Origin: Lentzea indica
GTDB lineage: Bacteria; Actinomycetota; Actinomycetes; Mycobacteriales; Pseudonocardiaceae
Assembly (NCBI RefSeq): GCF_012184385.1
Contig: NZ_VSRL01000022.1
Span: forward strand, 1-64,000
Direction: 5' to 3'
Length of the DNA stretch: 64,000 bases
Under the pieces are notes generated by a model. That model had not been told where the DNA came from. It did not search any database and saw only the letters and a list, made by a program, of their open reading frames with translations. The stretch's first letter is position 1, and each line of letters starts with the position of its first letter. The position numbers and the translations under genes are program-made. Positions 26,866 to 34,867 of this stretch are shown piece by piece.

Positions 26866-27816
26866 TCACGACACGTCCGCCGTTCCGGTCAGCCGCGCGG
26901 GCGGGGAGAAGACGATGTCCTCGGTCGCGACTCGGTGCACGGCCACGTCCGCGTGGCCCAGTTCGGCGAGCCTGTCGACCAGTTCGTCGACGAGGATCTC
27001 CGGTGCGCTCGCCCCGGCACTCACACCGACCGTGGTCACGCCGGCCAGCCACGCGGGATCGAAGTGGGTCACGTCCGGGACGAGTTCCGCTTTGACACCA
27101 AGCCTTCTGGCCACTTCGACCATGCGGATCGAGTTGCTGGAGTTGGTCGAACCGACCACCAGCACCAGGTCGCACCGGTCCACGATGGCCCTGATGCCGT
27201 CCTGGCGGTTCTGGCTGGCGTAACAGATGTCGTCGGTCGCGGGCCCGCGCAGGCCGGTGAACCTGCGCTGGAGCACGGCGATGATGTCCCTGGTCTCGTC
27301 CACCGAGAGCGTGGTCTGGGTGAGGTAGGCGACCGGTGCGTCGGGGGGAAGGTCCAGTGCCTCCGCGTCGGCAACCGTCTCGACGATGATCGTCTGGTCG
27401 GGAGCGTGCCCGAAGGTGCCCTCGACCTCCTCGTGGTCCGCGTGCCCGATCAGCAGCAACGTCCGCCCGTCGCGGGCGAACCGGCGGGCCTCCTGGTGCA
27501 CCTTGGCCACCAGGGGACAGGTCGCGTCGAGCACGTCCAGCCCGCGTGCGTCCGCGTTCTGCCGCACCTGCGGGGAGACACCGTGCGCGGAGAAGACGCA
27601 CACCGCGCCCTCCGGTACCTCCTGCTCGGAGTCGACGAACCGGACACCCCGGCGCTGGAACTCGCGCACCACGTAGTGGTTGTGCACGATCTCCTTGCGG
27701 ACGTAGATCGGCGCGCCGTGCTGTTCCAGCGCCAGGTCGATGATGGCCATCGCCCGGCGCACACCGGCACACAAACTCCGCGGCTCGGCCAGCAGGACCT
27801 GCTTACCGCCACTCAT
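26866..27816 (-). CDS. ispH: 4-Hydroxy-3-methylbut-2-enyl diphosphate reductase (IspH)
   Basis: A 316-residue [4Fe-4S] reductase making IPP and DMAPP, the last MEP step. The three cluster cysteines are in RSLCAGVRRA (Cys16), DATCPLVAKVH and DDICYASQNRQ. The active-site Glu/His environment (VRKEIVHNHYVV) is present. ATG 27816 follows GGAGTGGGA; an in-frame ATG further upstream lacks a site. It is the first gene of the ispH-dxs-ispG operon, whose promoter must lie in the gap shared with the methyltransferase operon, next to the repeated regulatory element. Confidence 0.96.
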   Translation of the reverse strand: MSGGKQVLLAEPRSLCAGVRRAMAIIDLALEQHGAPIYVRKEIVHNHYVVREFQRRGVRFVDSEQEVPEGAVCVFSAHGVSPQVRQNADARGLDVLDATCPLVAKVHQEARRFARDGRTLLLIGHADHEEVEGTFGHAPDQTIIVETVADAEALDLPPDAPVAYLTQTTLSVDETRDIIAVLQRRFTGLRGPATDDICYASQNRQDGIRAIVDRCDLVLVVGSTNSSNSIRMVEVARRLGVKAELVPDVTHFDPAWLAGVTTVGVSAGASAPEILVDELVDRLAELGHADVAVHRVATEDIVFSPPARLTGTADVS

Positions 27817-27946
27817 TCCCACTCCGTTCCGCGCCATGACCACGCCGGTCGGTAGAAGCCGAGTCCTTCTCGGGAAGTCTTGTCCGCCGTCGGGCGCCGG
27901 CCTAATAGCCGGACTCGAACGCGGCTTTGGTGTCGCACGCAGCAGT
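27817..27946. other. Upstream region of ispH
   Basis: 130 bp between the ispH start and the 100-bp repeated element. It should contain the ispH promoter. I see no clear consensus boxes and no gene. Confidence 0.3.
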
Positions 27947-28061
27947 CACCAATCCGCAGAATAGTCCAATCCAGGCTTTACGCCGTGCCCTTTGGGGTTT
28001 TTCCTAAAGTCGAACCTGCGCATGCCGCGTCGTTGACACGACCAGGGTGGTCCTCCAGGAT
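27947..28061 (+). promoter_or_regulatory. Repeated 100-bp regulatory element with promoter, copy 1
   Basis: Positions 27947-28046 match 31454-31553 at about 90 of 100 bases without gaps. Inside is a dyad-like CTTTGGG-GTTTTT-CCTAAAG. The right end carries TTGACA (28033-28038), a 17-bp spacer and CAGGAT (28056-28061), a plausible sigma-70-type promoter firing into the first methyltransferase. The conserved stretch upstream of -35 is where an activator would bind. The leader before the coding start is about 115 nt. Confidence 0.8.
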
Positions 28062-28185
28062 GGAATCCGCAGCTCAGAATTTTTGACGAGGCGCACCCTC
28101 GTCAAAATTGCGACGAGCACTGCACAACGACCACATCAGGCCATTCACCAAAGTCGTCGGCATCCGAGGCCCTGGAGAAGTGACC

Positions 28186-29094
28186 GTGTCAAACCTGGAT
28201 GAGATTTCGAGTCCACCCCAAACAGCGCCGGACCTTCAGGATGAGTCAAGAATGGTCGGCCAGTACTACGACGACAAGACGGCCAAGCTCGTTCGCAAAT
28301 ACGGTCCTGGACCCAGGATTCACTATCACGTGGGTTACTACCCCGCCTCCGAAACGCCGCCGCACGCCCACGACGCGACGCCGGAGGCCATTCGCCACAG
28401 CATTCGGCTCCATCAAGAGGGTCTGCTGCGGTACGCGGCCAAGATCTGGGGGGCCGAACACCGGCTGTCGGGGCGAATCCTGGACGTCGGCTGCGGACTC
28501 GGCGGGGGCTCGCTCTTCTGGGCACAGGAGTACGGCGCCGACGTGACGGCGATCACCAACGCGCCGGAACACCCGCCGATCGTCGACGGGTTCGCGCGGG
28601 AATGCGGTGTGGACGGGAAGGTCCGGACGCTGGTCCGCGATGCGACGCAGCTCCCACTGGACGGCCCCTACGACGCGGCCGTGGCGATCGAGAGCAGCGG
28701 ATATTTCAACCGTCCTCTGTGGTTCGAGCGTCTGGCGCGCGTGCTTCGTCCAGGCGGGAGTGTGTGCATCGAGGAAGTGTTCATCACCCGCCCCCACGGG
28801 GCCGACGTGTGGGCCGAATACTTCTACACGAAGCCGGTCACGGTGCTCGACTACGTAGAAGCCGCGAAGTCCGCCGGTTTTGAACTCGTCGATGACGTCG
28901 ACGCCACGTCGGAAACTTCGCCGTTCTGGGACGAGAGTGCCGCCTGGACGAAGGCGGTGCTGGACAGCGACAGCAGCCTTTCCGCGGTTGCCCGCAGGCA
29001 GATGAGGATCTCACTGCTGGCGAACCAGGCGCTGGGCACCGAATGGAAAGCAGGGGGCCTGAAGCTGGGTTTCCTGCGCTTCGAGCTGAAGTGA
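28186..29094 (+). CDS. SAM-dependent methyltransferase, prenyl-diphosphate C-methyltransferase-like
   Basis: A 302-residue class I methyltransferase. GTG 28186 follows GGAGA with good spacing. The sequence opens VGQYYDDKTAKLVRKYGPGPRIHYHVGYY, then a His/Asp-rich loop and RHSIRLHQEGL. Motif I is ILDVGCGLGGGS (residues 98-109). The N-terminal layout is that of geranyl-diphosphate C-methyltransferases, a group that includes the 2-methylisoborneol GPP methyltransferase and, by role, BezA of the benzastatin pathway, which methylates C6 of GPP. In this setting I infer methylation of the prenyl donor before transfer to the aminobenzoate. It heads the unit driven by repeat copy 1. Which carbon is methylated cannot be read from sequence. 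Confidence 0.75.
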   Translation: MSNLDEISSPPQTAPDLQDESRMVGQYYDDKTAKLVRKYGPGPRIHYHVGYYPASETPPHAHDATPEAIRHSIRLHQEGLLRYAAKIWGAEHRLSGRILDVGCGLGGGSLFWAQEYGADVTAITNAPEHPPIVDGFARECGVDGKVRTLVRDATQLPLDGPYDAAVAIESSGYFNRPLWFERLARVLRPGGSVCIEEVFITRPHGADVWAEYFYTKPVTVLDYVEAAKSAGFELVDDVDATSETSPFWDESAAWTKAVLDSDSSLSAVARRQMRISLLANQALGTEWKAGGLKLGFLRFELK

Positions 29095-29116
29095 ACGAGG
29101 AATGCCGCACTGACAC

Positions 29117-29164
29117 ATCACGCAGGCGCTCGGCCGGGGTTGCCCAGCCGGGCGCCTGCGTGAT
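29117..29164. terminator. Strong hairpin between the two methyltransferase genes
   Basis: Perfect 13-bp arms ATCACGCAGGCGC (29117-29129) and GCGCCTGCGTGAT (29152-29164), with an inner CGGC/GCCG pair. It lies 23 bp after the first methyltransferase and before the second. It should end or attenuate the first transcript. Confidence 0.75.
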
Positions 29165-29209
29165 CGGCCGGCGACTTCAAGCCACCTTCACAACGATACG
29201 GAGTTCCTC

Positions 29210-30039
29210 ATGACGCTCGAGCAGTCTCCCGCTCCCAGCGACGTCGCCGACGTGTACGACGGGATCGGTCAGATCTACGGTTCCGCGTGGGGCCCAACTA
29301 CCACTACGGCTACTGGGAGAACGACGCCGACGACAGCTCGATCGAGGTGGCCACGGACCGCCTGACCGACATGATGATCTCCGGTCTCGCCGCGCAGGCC
29401 GGCCAGCGGGTCCTCGACGTCGGCTGCGGCATCGGCCACCCCGCGCTGCGGCTCGTCCGCACTTCGGACGTGAACGTGGTGGGCATCTCCGTCAGCCACG
29501 TCCAGGTGGCGCAGGCGAACGAACTCGCGGCCGCGGCCGGGCTCGCCGACAAGGCGACGTTCCAGTTCACGGACGCGATGGACATGTCCTTCCCCGACGA
29601 CTCGTTCGACGCGGCCTGGGCGTTCGAGTCGATGTGGCACATGCCCGACCGCGGCCAGGTGCTCTCCGAGATCGCCCGCGTCCTGCGCCCCGGCGGCCGC
29701 CTCGCCATCGCCGACGTCATCGAGCGAGGCCCGGTCAGCCCTGAGGGGCGCAAGGTCCTGGACCACGTCTGCGAGAACTACGCGGTGAAGTCCTTGGCCA
29801 CCATCGACGAATACCGGACGGCGTTGGCCGCCAACGGTTTCGTCGACGTGGAGATCCGCGACATCAGCGACAATTCCTGCCGCACGCTCGCGGTCATGGC
29901 CGACGCCGTGGAGACCAAACGCGACGAACTGGTCGCTCTGGTCGGCGAGGAACAGGCCACCTCGCTCCTCGCCTTCATGCGTCTGTCCGCGGTCACCCCG
30001 GAGCAGGGCTACCTCTACCTGACCGCGGTCCGCGCGTGA
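29210..30039 (+). CDS. SAM-dependent methyltransferase, Rif-Orf14/gamma-TMT-like, with an apparent frameshift near its start
   Basis: A class I methyltransferase of about 275 residues if the frameshift is repaired. ATG 29210 (CGGAG site) opens a frame reading VADVYDGIGQIYGSAW. The body resumes one frame over at 29287 as GPNYHYGYWENDADD, then RVLDVGCGIGHPALRLV (motif I) and AWAFESMWHMPDRGQVLSEIARVLRPGGR. Adding one G in the GGGG run near 29287-29291 joins them into a normal N-terminus. As it stands, translation could start only at GTG 29287, losing about 26 residues that normally cover the active site. The relatives I recall methylate hydroxyl or amine groups of antibiotics; the substrate here is unknown. 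It ends at a convergent terminator. Confidence 0.75.
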
Positions 30040-30056
30040 CGGCTTCGCCGCGCACT

Positions 30057-30091
30057 CCTCGGCCTGCGCCACGCCGTGGCGCAGGCCGAGG
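30057..30091. terminator. Bidirectional hairpin terminator
   Basis: Perfect 15-bp arms CCTCGGCCTGCGCCA and TGGCGCAGGCCGAGG with a 5-nt loop, centred in the 58-bp gap between the convergent methyltransferase and P450 genes. Confidence 0.88.
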
Positions 30092-30097
30092 CCGTCC

Positions 30098-31345
30098 TCA
30101 CAGCCGTACCCGCAACTCGGTCAACGCCCGAAGCGGAAACACCGGCCGGTGACGTGGCAGCTGCCCTGGCGCCAGAGTCAGCCCCGGCATCCTGGCGGCG
30201 ATGGCCTGCACCGCGATCTCCAGTTCCGCGCGGGCGAATCCGGCTCCGAGGCAGAAGTGGATGCCGTGCCCGAACGCGAGATGCGTGGCAGACCGACTGC
30301 CTGGACTGAACGCGGCCGGACACGCGTGGGCGCGACTGTCCCTGCCGGCCGCTCCGTACAGCAGAAGCAGCCGGCTCCCCTCGGCCAGGTGGACGTCGCC
30401 GACCACCACGTCACGCGTCGCGGTCCGGTACATGCCCGCCAGCGGACTGTCGAACCGCAACCCCTCCTCGACGAGGTCCCTGGTGGCGATCGTTCCGTCG
30501 ACGACCTCGGCCCAGCCGCCGGGTGACCGGAGCTGCTGGAAGAGGATCGTGCCCAGCGCCTCGGCACACGTCATGTGTCCCGCGAAGATCAGTGTGGGGA
30601 TCTGGACGGCGACCTCGTCGGCGGTGAGCGTGTTGCCCGCCTTGCCGTCGTGGAGCAGCTCGCTGATCAGGTCGTCCTGGGGTGAGGCCAGCCGCTCCTG
30701 CGCGAGTGAACGGGCGAACGCTCCGAACTCCACCAGCCCGCGGGCCCATTCACGCAACCGGTCGGGATCGGTGTCGTGCTGCAACATCATGAGTTCGATG
30801 CGTTGTTCGGACCACAAGCGACAGCGGTCGAGGTAGGAGTCCGGGACCCCGAGACGCCGGCACATCACCTCAAGGGCGTACGGAACGGCGAACGCCGAGA
30901 TGAAGTCGAACTCCGCCGCGACCGCGGCACGCTCGACGAGGTCGGTGGCGATCGCACGCATCGTGGGTTCGAACGCTCTGACCCTGGCCGGCGTGAACCC
31001 GGTGTTGAGCACTTCCCTGATCCTGGCGTGCTCGGGAGGGTCGAGTGAGCCGACGGCGACAGCACCGGCGCCGCGCCAGGTGCGGAACATCTGACTCACG
31101 TCCTCGGGCAGCGCGACCTTGGGACGAGGGTTGTGGTCGCGCGCCGAGAAGCTCCGGTCGTCCTTCAGCACCGCGACCATGTCCTCGCGCCGGGTGACGC
31201 ACCACGCGTCGAGCAAAGGGGCGTAGAACACCGGCTCCGCATCAACGATGTCGGCCAGGAATGAGTACGGGTCGTCGCGATGTGCGCCATACGGGTCGAA
31301 CGGCCTGCCGTCACGCAATTGCCTGGAATCGGCCGATATAGCCAT
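30098..31345 (-). CDS. Cytochrome P450 (P450-A)
   Basis: A 415-residue soluble bacterial P450 monooxygenase. ATG 31345 follows GAGAGGCGAA. It has the I-helix AGHMTCAEAL (the oxygen-activating Thr is kept, but the next position is Cys instead of the frequent Thr), the K-helix ExxR as EEGLRF, and the heme loop FGHGIHFCLGAGFA with the ligand Cys. It is transcribed away from the prenyl synthase operon across the repeated promoter element, so the two may be co-regulated. It probably hydroxylates or otherwise oxidises an intermediate late in the pathway. No ferredoxin gene is next to it. Confidence 0.92.
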   Translation of the reverse strand: MAISADSRQLRDGRPFDPYGAHRDDPYSFLADIVDAEPVFYAPLLDAWCVTRREDMVAVLKDDRSFSARDHNPRPKVALPEDVSQMFRTWRGAGAVAVGSLDPPEHARIREVLNTGFTPARVRAFEPTMRAIATDLVERAAVAAEFDFISAFAVPYALEVMCRRLGVPDSYLDRCRLWSEQRIELMMLQHDTDPDRLREWARGLVEFGAFARSLAQERLASPQDDLISELLHDGKAGNTLTADEVAVQIPTLIFAGHMTCAEALGTILFQQLRSPGGWAEVVDGTIATRDLVEEGLRFDSPLAGMYRTATRDVVVGDVHLAEGSRLLLLYGAAGRDSRAHACPAAFSPGSRSATHLAFGHGIHFCLGAGFARAELEIAVQAIAARMPGLTLAPGQLPRHRPVFPLRALTELRVRL

Positions 31346-31453
31346 TTCGCCTCTCAAGCTTTCAGTGAACCATTCCCAATGCTGATCAGCGCGACACTTC
31401 TGGACGATGGTCGTCTGCTCTGACGCGTGCCCGGCCCTGGCGCCGCCAGCGGC
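31346..31453. other. Upstream region of P450-A
   Basis: About 110 bp between the P450-A start and the repeated element. It is the presumed P450-A promoter. No gene or clear consensus boxes are seen. Confidence 0.3.
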
Positions 31454-31569
31454 CACCAATCCACAGAATAGTCCAATCCGGGCTTTACGTCGTCTTCTTT
31501 GGGGTTTTTCCTAAAGTCGAACGTGCTCACGCCGCGTCGTTGACACGAACAGGAGAGGTCGTTCAGGAT
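31454..31569 (+). promoter_or_regulatory. Repeated 100-bp regulatory element with promoter, copy 2
   Basis: Second copy of the element at 27947 (about 10 mismatches in 100 bp). The same CTTTGGG...CCTAAAG dyad-like core is present. TTGACA (31540-31545), an 18-bp spacer and CAGGAT (31564-31569) follow. It should drive the prenyl-synthase-to-DAHP-synthase operon, with a leader of about 150 nt. The strict conservation outside the promoter boxes points to a shared activator site. Confidence 0.8.
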
Positions 31570-31728
31570 ACTGATCGGAACTACCGCTCAAATTCCCGAG
31601 CACCACTCGAGATTCAGATTGCGCACAGATCGGGAGCGGATGAGTTTTCGGCGTTCAATTCGCGAACGCCACGTGCACAGGTCTGACCAGGAATCGGGAA
31701 GGCGTGCGACCACCGGAGGAGAATCCCG

Positions 31729-32766
31729 ATGAGCACACTCGACACCTCGTCGACCGGGCTCCAAGCCCTCCTGTCGCCGAGGACGGTGCGGTCCACGGTC
31801 TTGCCCGTTGTGCGGCAGCAGGTTTCCGCGCTGGAGCCGACCCTGGCCCGGATCTGCTCCTACCACCTCGGCTTCATCGACGAACACGGTGACCCCACCG
31901 GTGCGGGGAGCGGCAAACTGACCCGCGCTGCCCTCATGACGGCGGCGGCCGAGGGAGTCGGTCTGCGGCCGGAGGACGTTCAGTCCCAGGCAGCAGCACT
32001 GGAGTTGCTGCACAACTCGACCCTGATCCACGACGACATCATCGACGCGGACGAGCTGCGTCGCGGCCGCCCAGCCGCGTGGAAGGTGTTCGGCGCCAGC
32101 CTGGCCATCCTGGCCGGGGACGCGTTGCAGGCTCTTTCCCTGCAGGTGGTCGTCGACGACCCCGGCCCCGGCCGTGCGGAGATCTCCAGCGCGTTCGCCG
32201 AAGCCCTCCGCCTGGTTCTCGCGGGCCAGTCTCGCGAGCTCACCGTCCGGCTGGGTCCGGGCGCCGGCATCGCGGAGTACGACCGGATCGTGGAGGAGAA
32301 GACGTCCGCGCTGCTGGAGTGCGCACTGGTGACGCCCGCACTGCGGGCGGGCAAACCGGAGCACGTCCTGGCCGCCCTGCGCGGTGCGGGCAGGCACCTG
32401 GGCCTCGCATTCCAGATCTCCAACGATGTCGAGGACATCTGGGGCGACCCCGCGGTGACCGGCAAGCCCGTCCGGGGCGACATCGGGCGGCGCAACCCGT
32501 CTTTTCCGGTGCTGGCGGCGTTGTCCGCCGACAGCCCGGTCAGCGAGCGACTGCGCGAGCTGTGGCACGGCGACGGCACCGCGGCGGCGCACCTGCAGGA
32601 GATGGCCGACCTCACCGAGGAGGCCGGCGGCCGTCACACGGCCGAAAAGCTGTCCCGCGGCCATCTCGGCTCGGCTCTGGAGCACCTCGGACGAGCCGAG
32701 CTGTCCCCGGCCGCGTCCGCCGAACTGACCGCCTTGTTCGACCGCATCGTCAACCGCACGGCATGA
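31729..32766 (+). CDS. Trans-isoprenyl diphosphate synthase
   Basis: A 345-residue prenyl synthase, with ATG 31729 after GGAGGAGAA. It elongates DMAPP with IPP. The first Asp-rich motif is DDIID (102-106) followed by RRGRPAAWKVFG. The second motif is NDVED (232-236), where the usual first Asp is Asn. The residues before motif 1 (NSTLIH) are small, with Ser at -5, so no aromatic floor limits chain length there; product length (C10, C15, C20 or longer) cannot be fixed by eye. It is the first gene of the operon that includes the UbiA prenyltransferase, so it should make that enzyme's donor. The next gene starts 24 bp downstream. Confidence 0.9.
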   Translation: MSTLDTSSTGLQALLSPRTVRSTVLPVVRQQVSALEPTLARICSYHLGFIDEHGDPTGAGSGKLTRAALMTAAAEGVGLRPEDVQSQAAALELLHNSTLIHDDIIDADELRRGRPAAWKVFGASLAILAGDALQALSLQVVVDDPGPGRAEISSAFAEALRLVLAGQSRELTVRLGPGAGIAEYDRIVEEKTSALLECALVTPALRAGKPEHVLAALRGAGRHLGLAFQISNDVEDIWGDPAVTGKPVRGDIGRRNPSFPVLAALSADSPVSERLRELWHGDGTAAAHLQEMADLTEEAGGRHTAEKLSRGHLGSALEHLGRAELSPAASAELTALFDRIVNRTA

Positions 32767-32789
32767 CCCGTGACTCCCGGAGGTCGTCA

Positions 32790-33959
32790 GTGAGTACCCC
32801 GGTTCAACTGCCTTTCGAGCAGGCGAACGTGCTGCAACTCGCGCCAGGGCTGCGCACGCTCCAATCCCGGGGCACGGTTCACCGGGTTCGTACTCCCGCA
32901 GGCGACGAGGCGTGGCTGGTCACCGGTCACGCCCAGGTGAGGCAGTTGCTCGACGACGACCGGCTCAGCCGCTCGAATCCCGATCCGGAAGCGGCGAAGG
33001 ACGGCGGGGCGGCGCTTCTCGCCAGCCTGCTGGGCGGTTTCGCCACCGACCACGCCCGGATGCGTGCTCTGCTGGAGCCGCACTTCGCACCTGAGCGCAT
33101 GGCGGAGCTGCGACCGTACGTCGAGAAGCAGACCGGGCAGCTGCTGGACGAACTGGCCGGGCAGCAGCCACCGGTCGACCTGCGCGAGGCGTTGGCGCTG
33201 TCGCTGCCGATCCAGGTGATGTGCGAGTGGCTGGGCGTGCCGCAGGAGGACAAGGACAAGTTCGGCGGCTGGACGCAGGACGCCGCGAACGTCGGCGACC
33301 CGGTCAGGTCCAAGCAGGGGCTGGGCGGGTTGTTCGGCTACTGCAAGCAACTCATCGCGGACAAGCGGCGGAATCCGGGCGATGACGCGATCTCCAGGAT
33401 CTGCGCGACCGAGGGGATCACCGACGACGAGGTTCTCGGGCTGACGGCGTTGTTGCTGTTCGGTGGTTATGAGACCACGGTGGCCCGGATCGGCACCTGT
33501 GTGTTGCTGTTGTTGTCCAACCCCGAGCAGTGGCAGGCGTTGCTGGACGACCCGAGCCTCGTCCCCGGCGCCGTCGAGGAAACCCTGCGGATGTCGATGC
33601 CGAACCCGCACAACGGCGGCATGCCCCGTTACGCGGTGACGGACTTCGAGATCGACGGGGTCACCATCCGGACCGGCGACTTCGTGCTGCTGAACATCAT
33701 CGCGGCCAACCACGACGAGACGGCCTTCGCCGGCCCCGGCCGGGTCGACGTCACGCGCGACACCGCGGACAGCCTCGCGTTCGGGTACGGCGCGCACCAC
33801 TGCGTGGGCGCGGCGCTGGCGCGGATGCAGCTGCAGGTGGTGCTCACCCAGCTCGTCGCGCGGTTCCCGACGATGCGCCTGGCTGTCGGTGTGGACGAGC
33901 TGCGGCTGCGCCACGACACGTTGATCGGCGGGTTGGTCGAACTCCCGGTGACCTGGTGA
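32790..33959 (+). CDS. Cytochrome P450 (P450-B), candidate BezE-type cyclase
   Basis: A 389-residue P450. I chose GTG 32790 because CGGAGG sits 7 bases upstream; ATG 32763, overlapping the previous stop, is the alternative. I-helix FGGYETTVAR, ExxR in EETLRM, and heme loop FGYGAHHCVGAALARM. It lies between the prenyl synthase and the UbiA and N-acetyltransferase genes. In benzastatin biosynthesis the P450 BezE takes a prenylated N-acetoxy-aminobenzoate and closes the indoline or tetrahydroquinoline ring, without a normal hydroxylation. Gene order and partners make P450-B the best candidate here. That role is inferred from context, not from residues. Confidence 0.85.
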   Translation: MSTPVQLPFEQANVLQLAPGLRTLQSRGTVHRVRTPAGDEAWLVTGHAQVRQLLDDDRLSRSNPDPEAAKDGGAALLASLLGGFATDHARMRALLEPHFAPERMAELRPYVEKQTGQLLDELAGQQPPVDLREALALSLPIQVMCEWLGVPQEDKDKFGGWTQDAANVGDPVRSKQGLGGLFGYCKQLIADKRRNPGDDAISRICATEGITDDEVLGLTALLLFGGYETTVARIGTCVLLLLSNPEQWQALLDDPSLVPGAVEETLRMSMPNPHNGGMPRYAVTDFEIDGVTIRTGDFVLLNIIAANHDETAFAGPGRVDVTRDTADSLAFGYGAHHCVGAALARMQLQVVLTQLVARFPTMRLAVGVDELRLRHDTLIGGLVELPVTW

Positions 33960-34867
33960 TTGGGAACCTGATGCTGCACAAGATATCCGCGGGCGTCGTC
34001 ACGAAGAGCCCGGACTCGATCCGGTCGTATCTGCTGTTGATGCGACTGGACCGGCCGACGGGCTACATCCTCTACCTGCTTCCAGGACTCTGGGCCGTCG
34101 TCTTCGCCTCCGGGGGACGGCCGAACCTGCTCGCGGTGGCGGCCGTCGCCGTCGCCGCGGTGCTGATCCGCGGTTTCGCCTGCGCGACCAACGACGTGAT
34201 CGACAAGGAGATCGACGCCCGCGTCGCCCGCACCGTGTCGCGTCCTGTCGCGTCGGGGAAGGTCAGCGTCCGGAACGCGAACCTGTGGGCCGCCGCGCAG
34301 GCTCTGGTCGCACTGCTGGTCCTCGCGGTGGCGAACGTCGAGACGGCTCTGGTCGCCCTGGCCACGTACCCGTTGATCGTCGCGTACCCGTTCATGAAGC
34401 GCTTCTTCTTCTGGCCCTCGGGGTTCCTCGGGCTGGTGATGAGCACCTACGTGTTCGTCGGATGGACGGCGGCGACCGGGAACGCCGACTACCCACCCGC
34501 GGTGTACGGCCTGTACGCCGCAGGGACTTTCTGGGCCATGGTCCACGACGCGATCTACTCCCATCAGGACAAGGAGTACGACCGGAAAATCGGCGTCCGG
34601 TCTTCGGCGTTGCTGTTCGGCGGGGCCACCAAGGCGTGGCTGTCGGTCTTCGTCGTGCTCAGCGTCGCCGGCGTGCTGTGGGCCGGTTCCCTGACGCCGA
34701 TCGGGTGGGCGTTCTACGTGATCGTCGTGCTCGCGGGAACCTACCTGTCCTACCTGCTCTTCCGGGTGGACCTGGACAACCCCAAGTCGTGCTGGGACGC
34801 CTTCGTCGCCAACACCTACTACGGCTGGATCGTTCTCGCCGCCGTGATCGCCGGGCAGTTCACATGA
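33956..34867 (+). CDS. UbiA-family aromatic prenyltransferase
   Basis: A membrane prenyltransferase of about 300 residues with eight to nine helices. The first Asp motif is NDVIDKEIDARVART and the second is DAIYSHQDKEYDRKIG; both bind the Mg-diphosphate of the prenyl donor. The start is GTG 33956 (GTGA overlap with the P450-B stop) or ATG 33971. Relatives such as UbiA attach a prenyl chain next to the ring substituent of 4-hydroxybenzoate. With PABA genes in the same operon, I infer C3-prenylation of p-aminobenzoate, the role of BezF in the benzastatin pathway. The stop overlaps the next start (ATGA). Confidence 0.93.
   Translation: MIGNLMLHKISAGVVTKSPDSIRSYLLLMRLDRPTGYILYLLPGLWAVVFASGGRPNLLAVAAVAVAAVLIRGFACATNDVIDKEIDARVARTVSRPVASGKVSVRNANLWAAAQALVALLVLAVANVETALVALATYPLIVAYPFMKRFFFWPSGFLGLVMSTYVFVGWTAATGNADYPPAVYGLYAAGTFWAMVHDAIYSHQDKEYDRKIGVRSSALLFGGATKAWLSVFVVLSVAGVLWAGSLTPIGWAFYVIVVLAGTYLSYLLFRVDLDNPKSCWDAFVANTYYGWIVLAAVIAGQFT

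Noticed and set aside
24990-27855. Long plus-strand open frames opposite ispG, dxs and ispH
   Set aside because: The minus-strand MEP enzymes are unmistakable; the plus-strand frames are compositional shadows.
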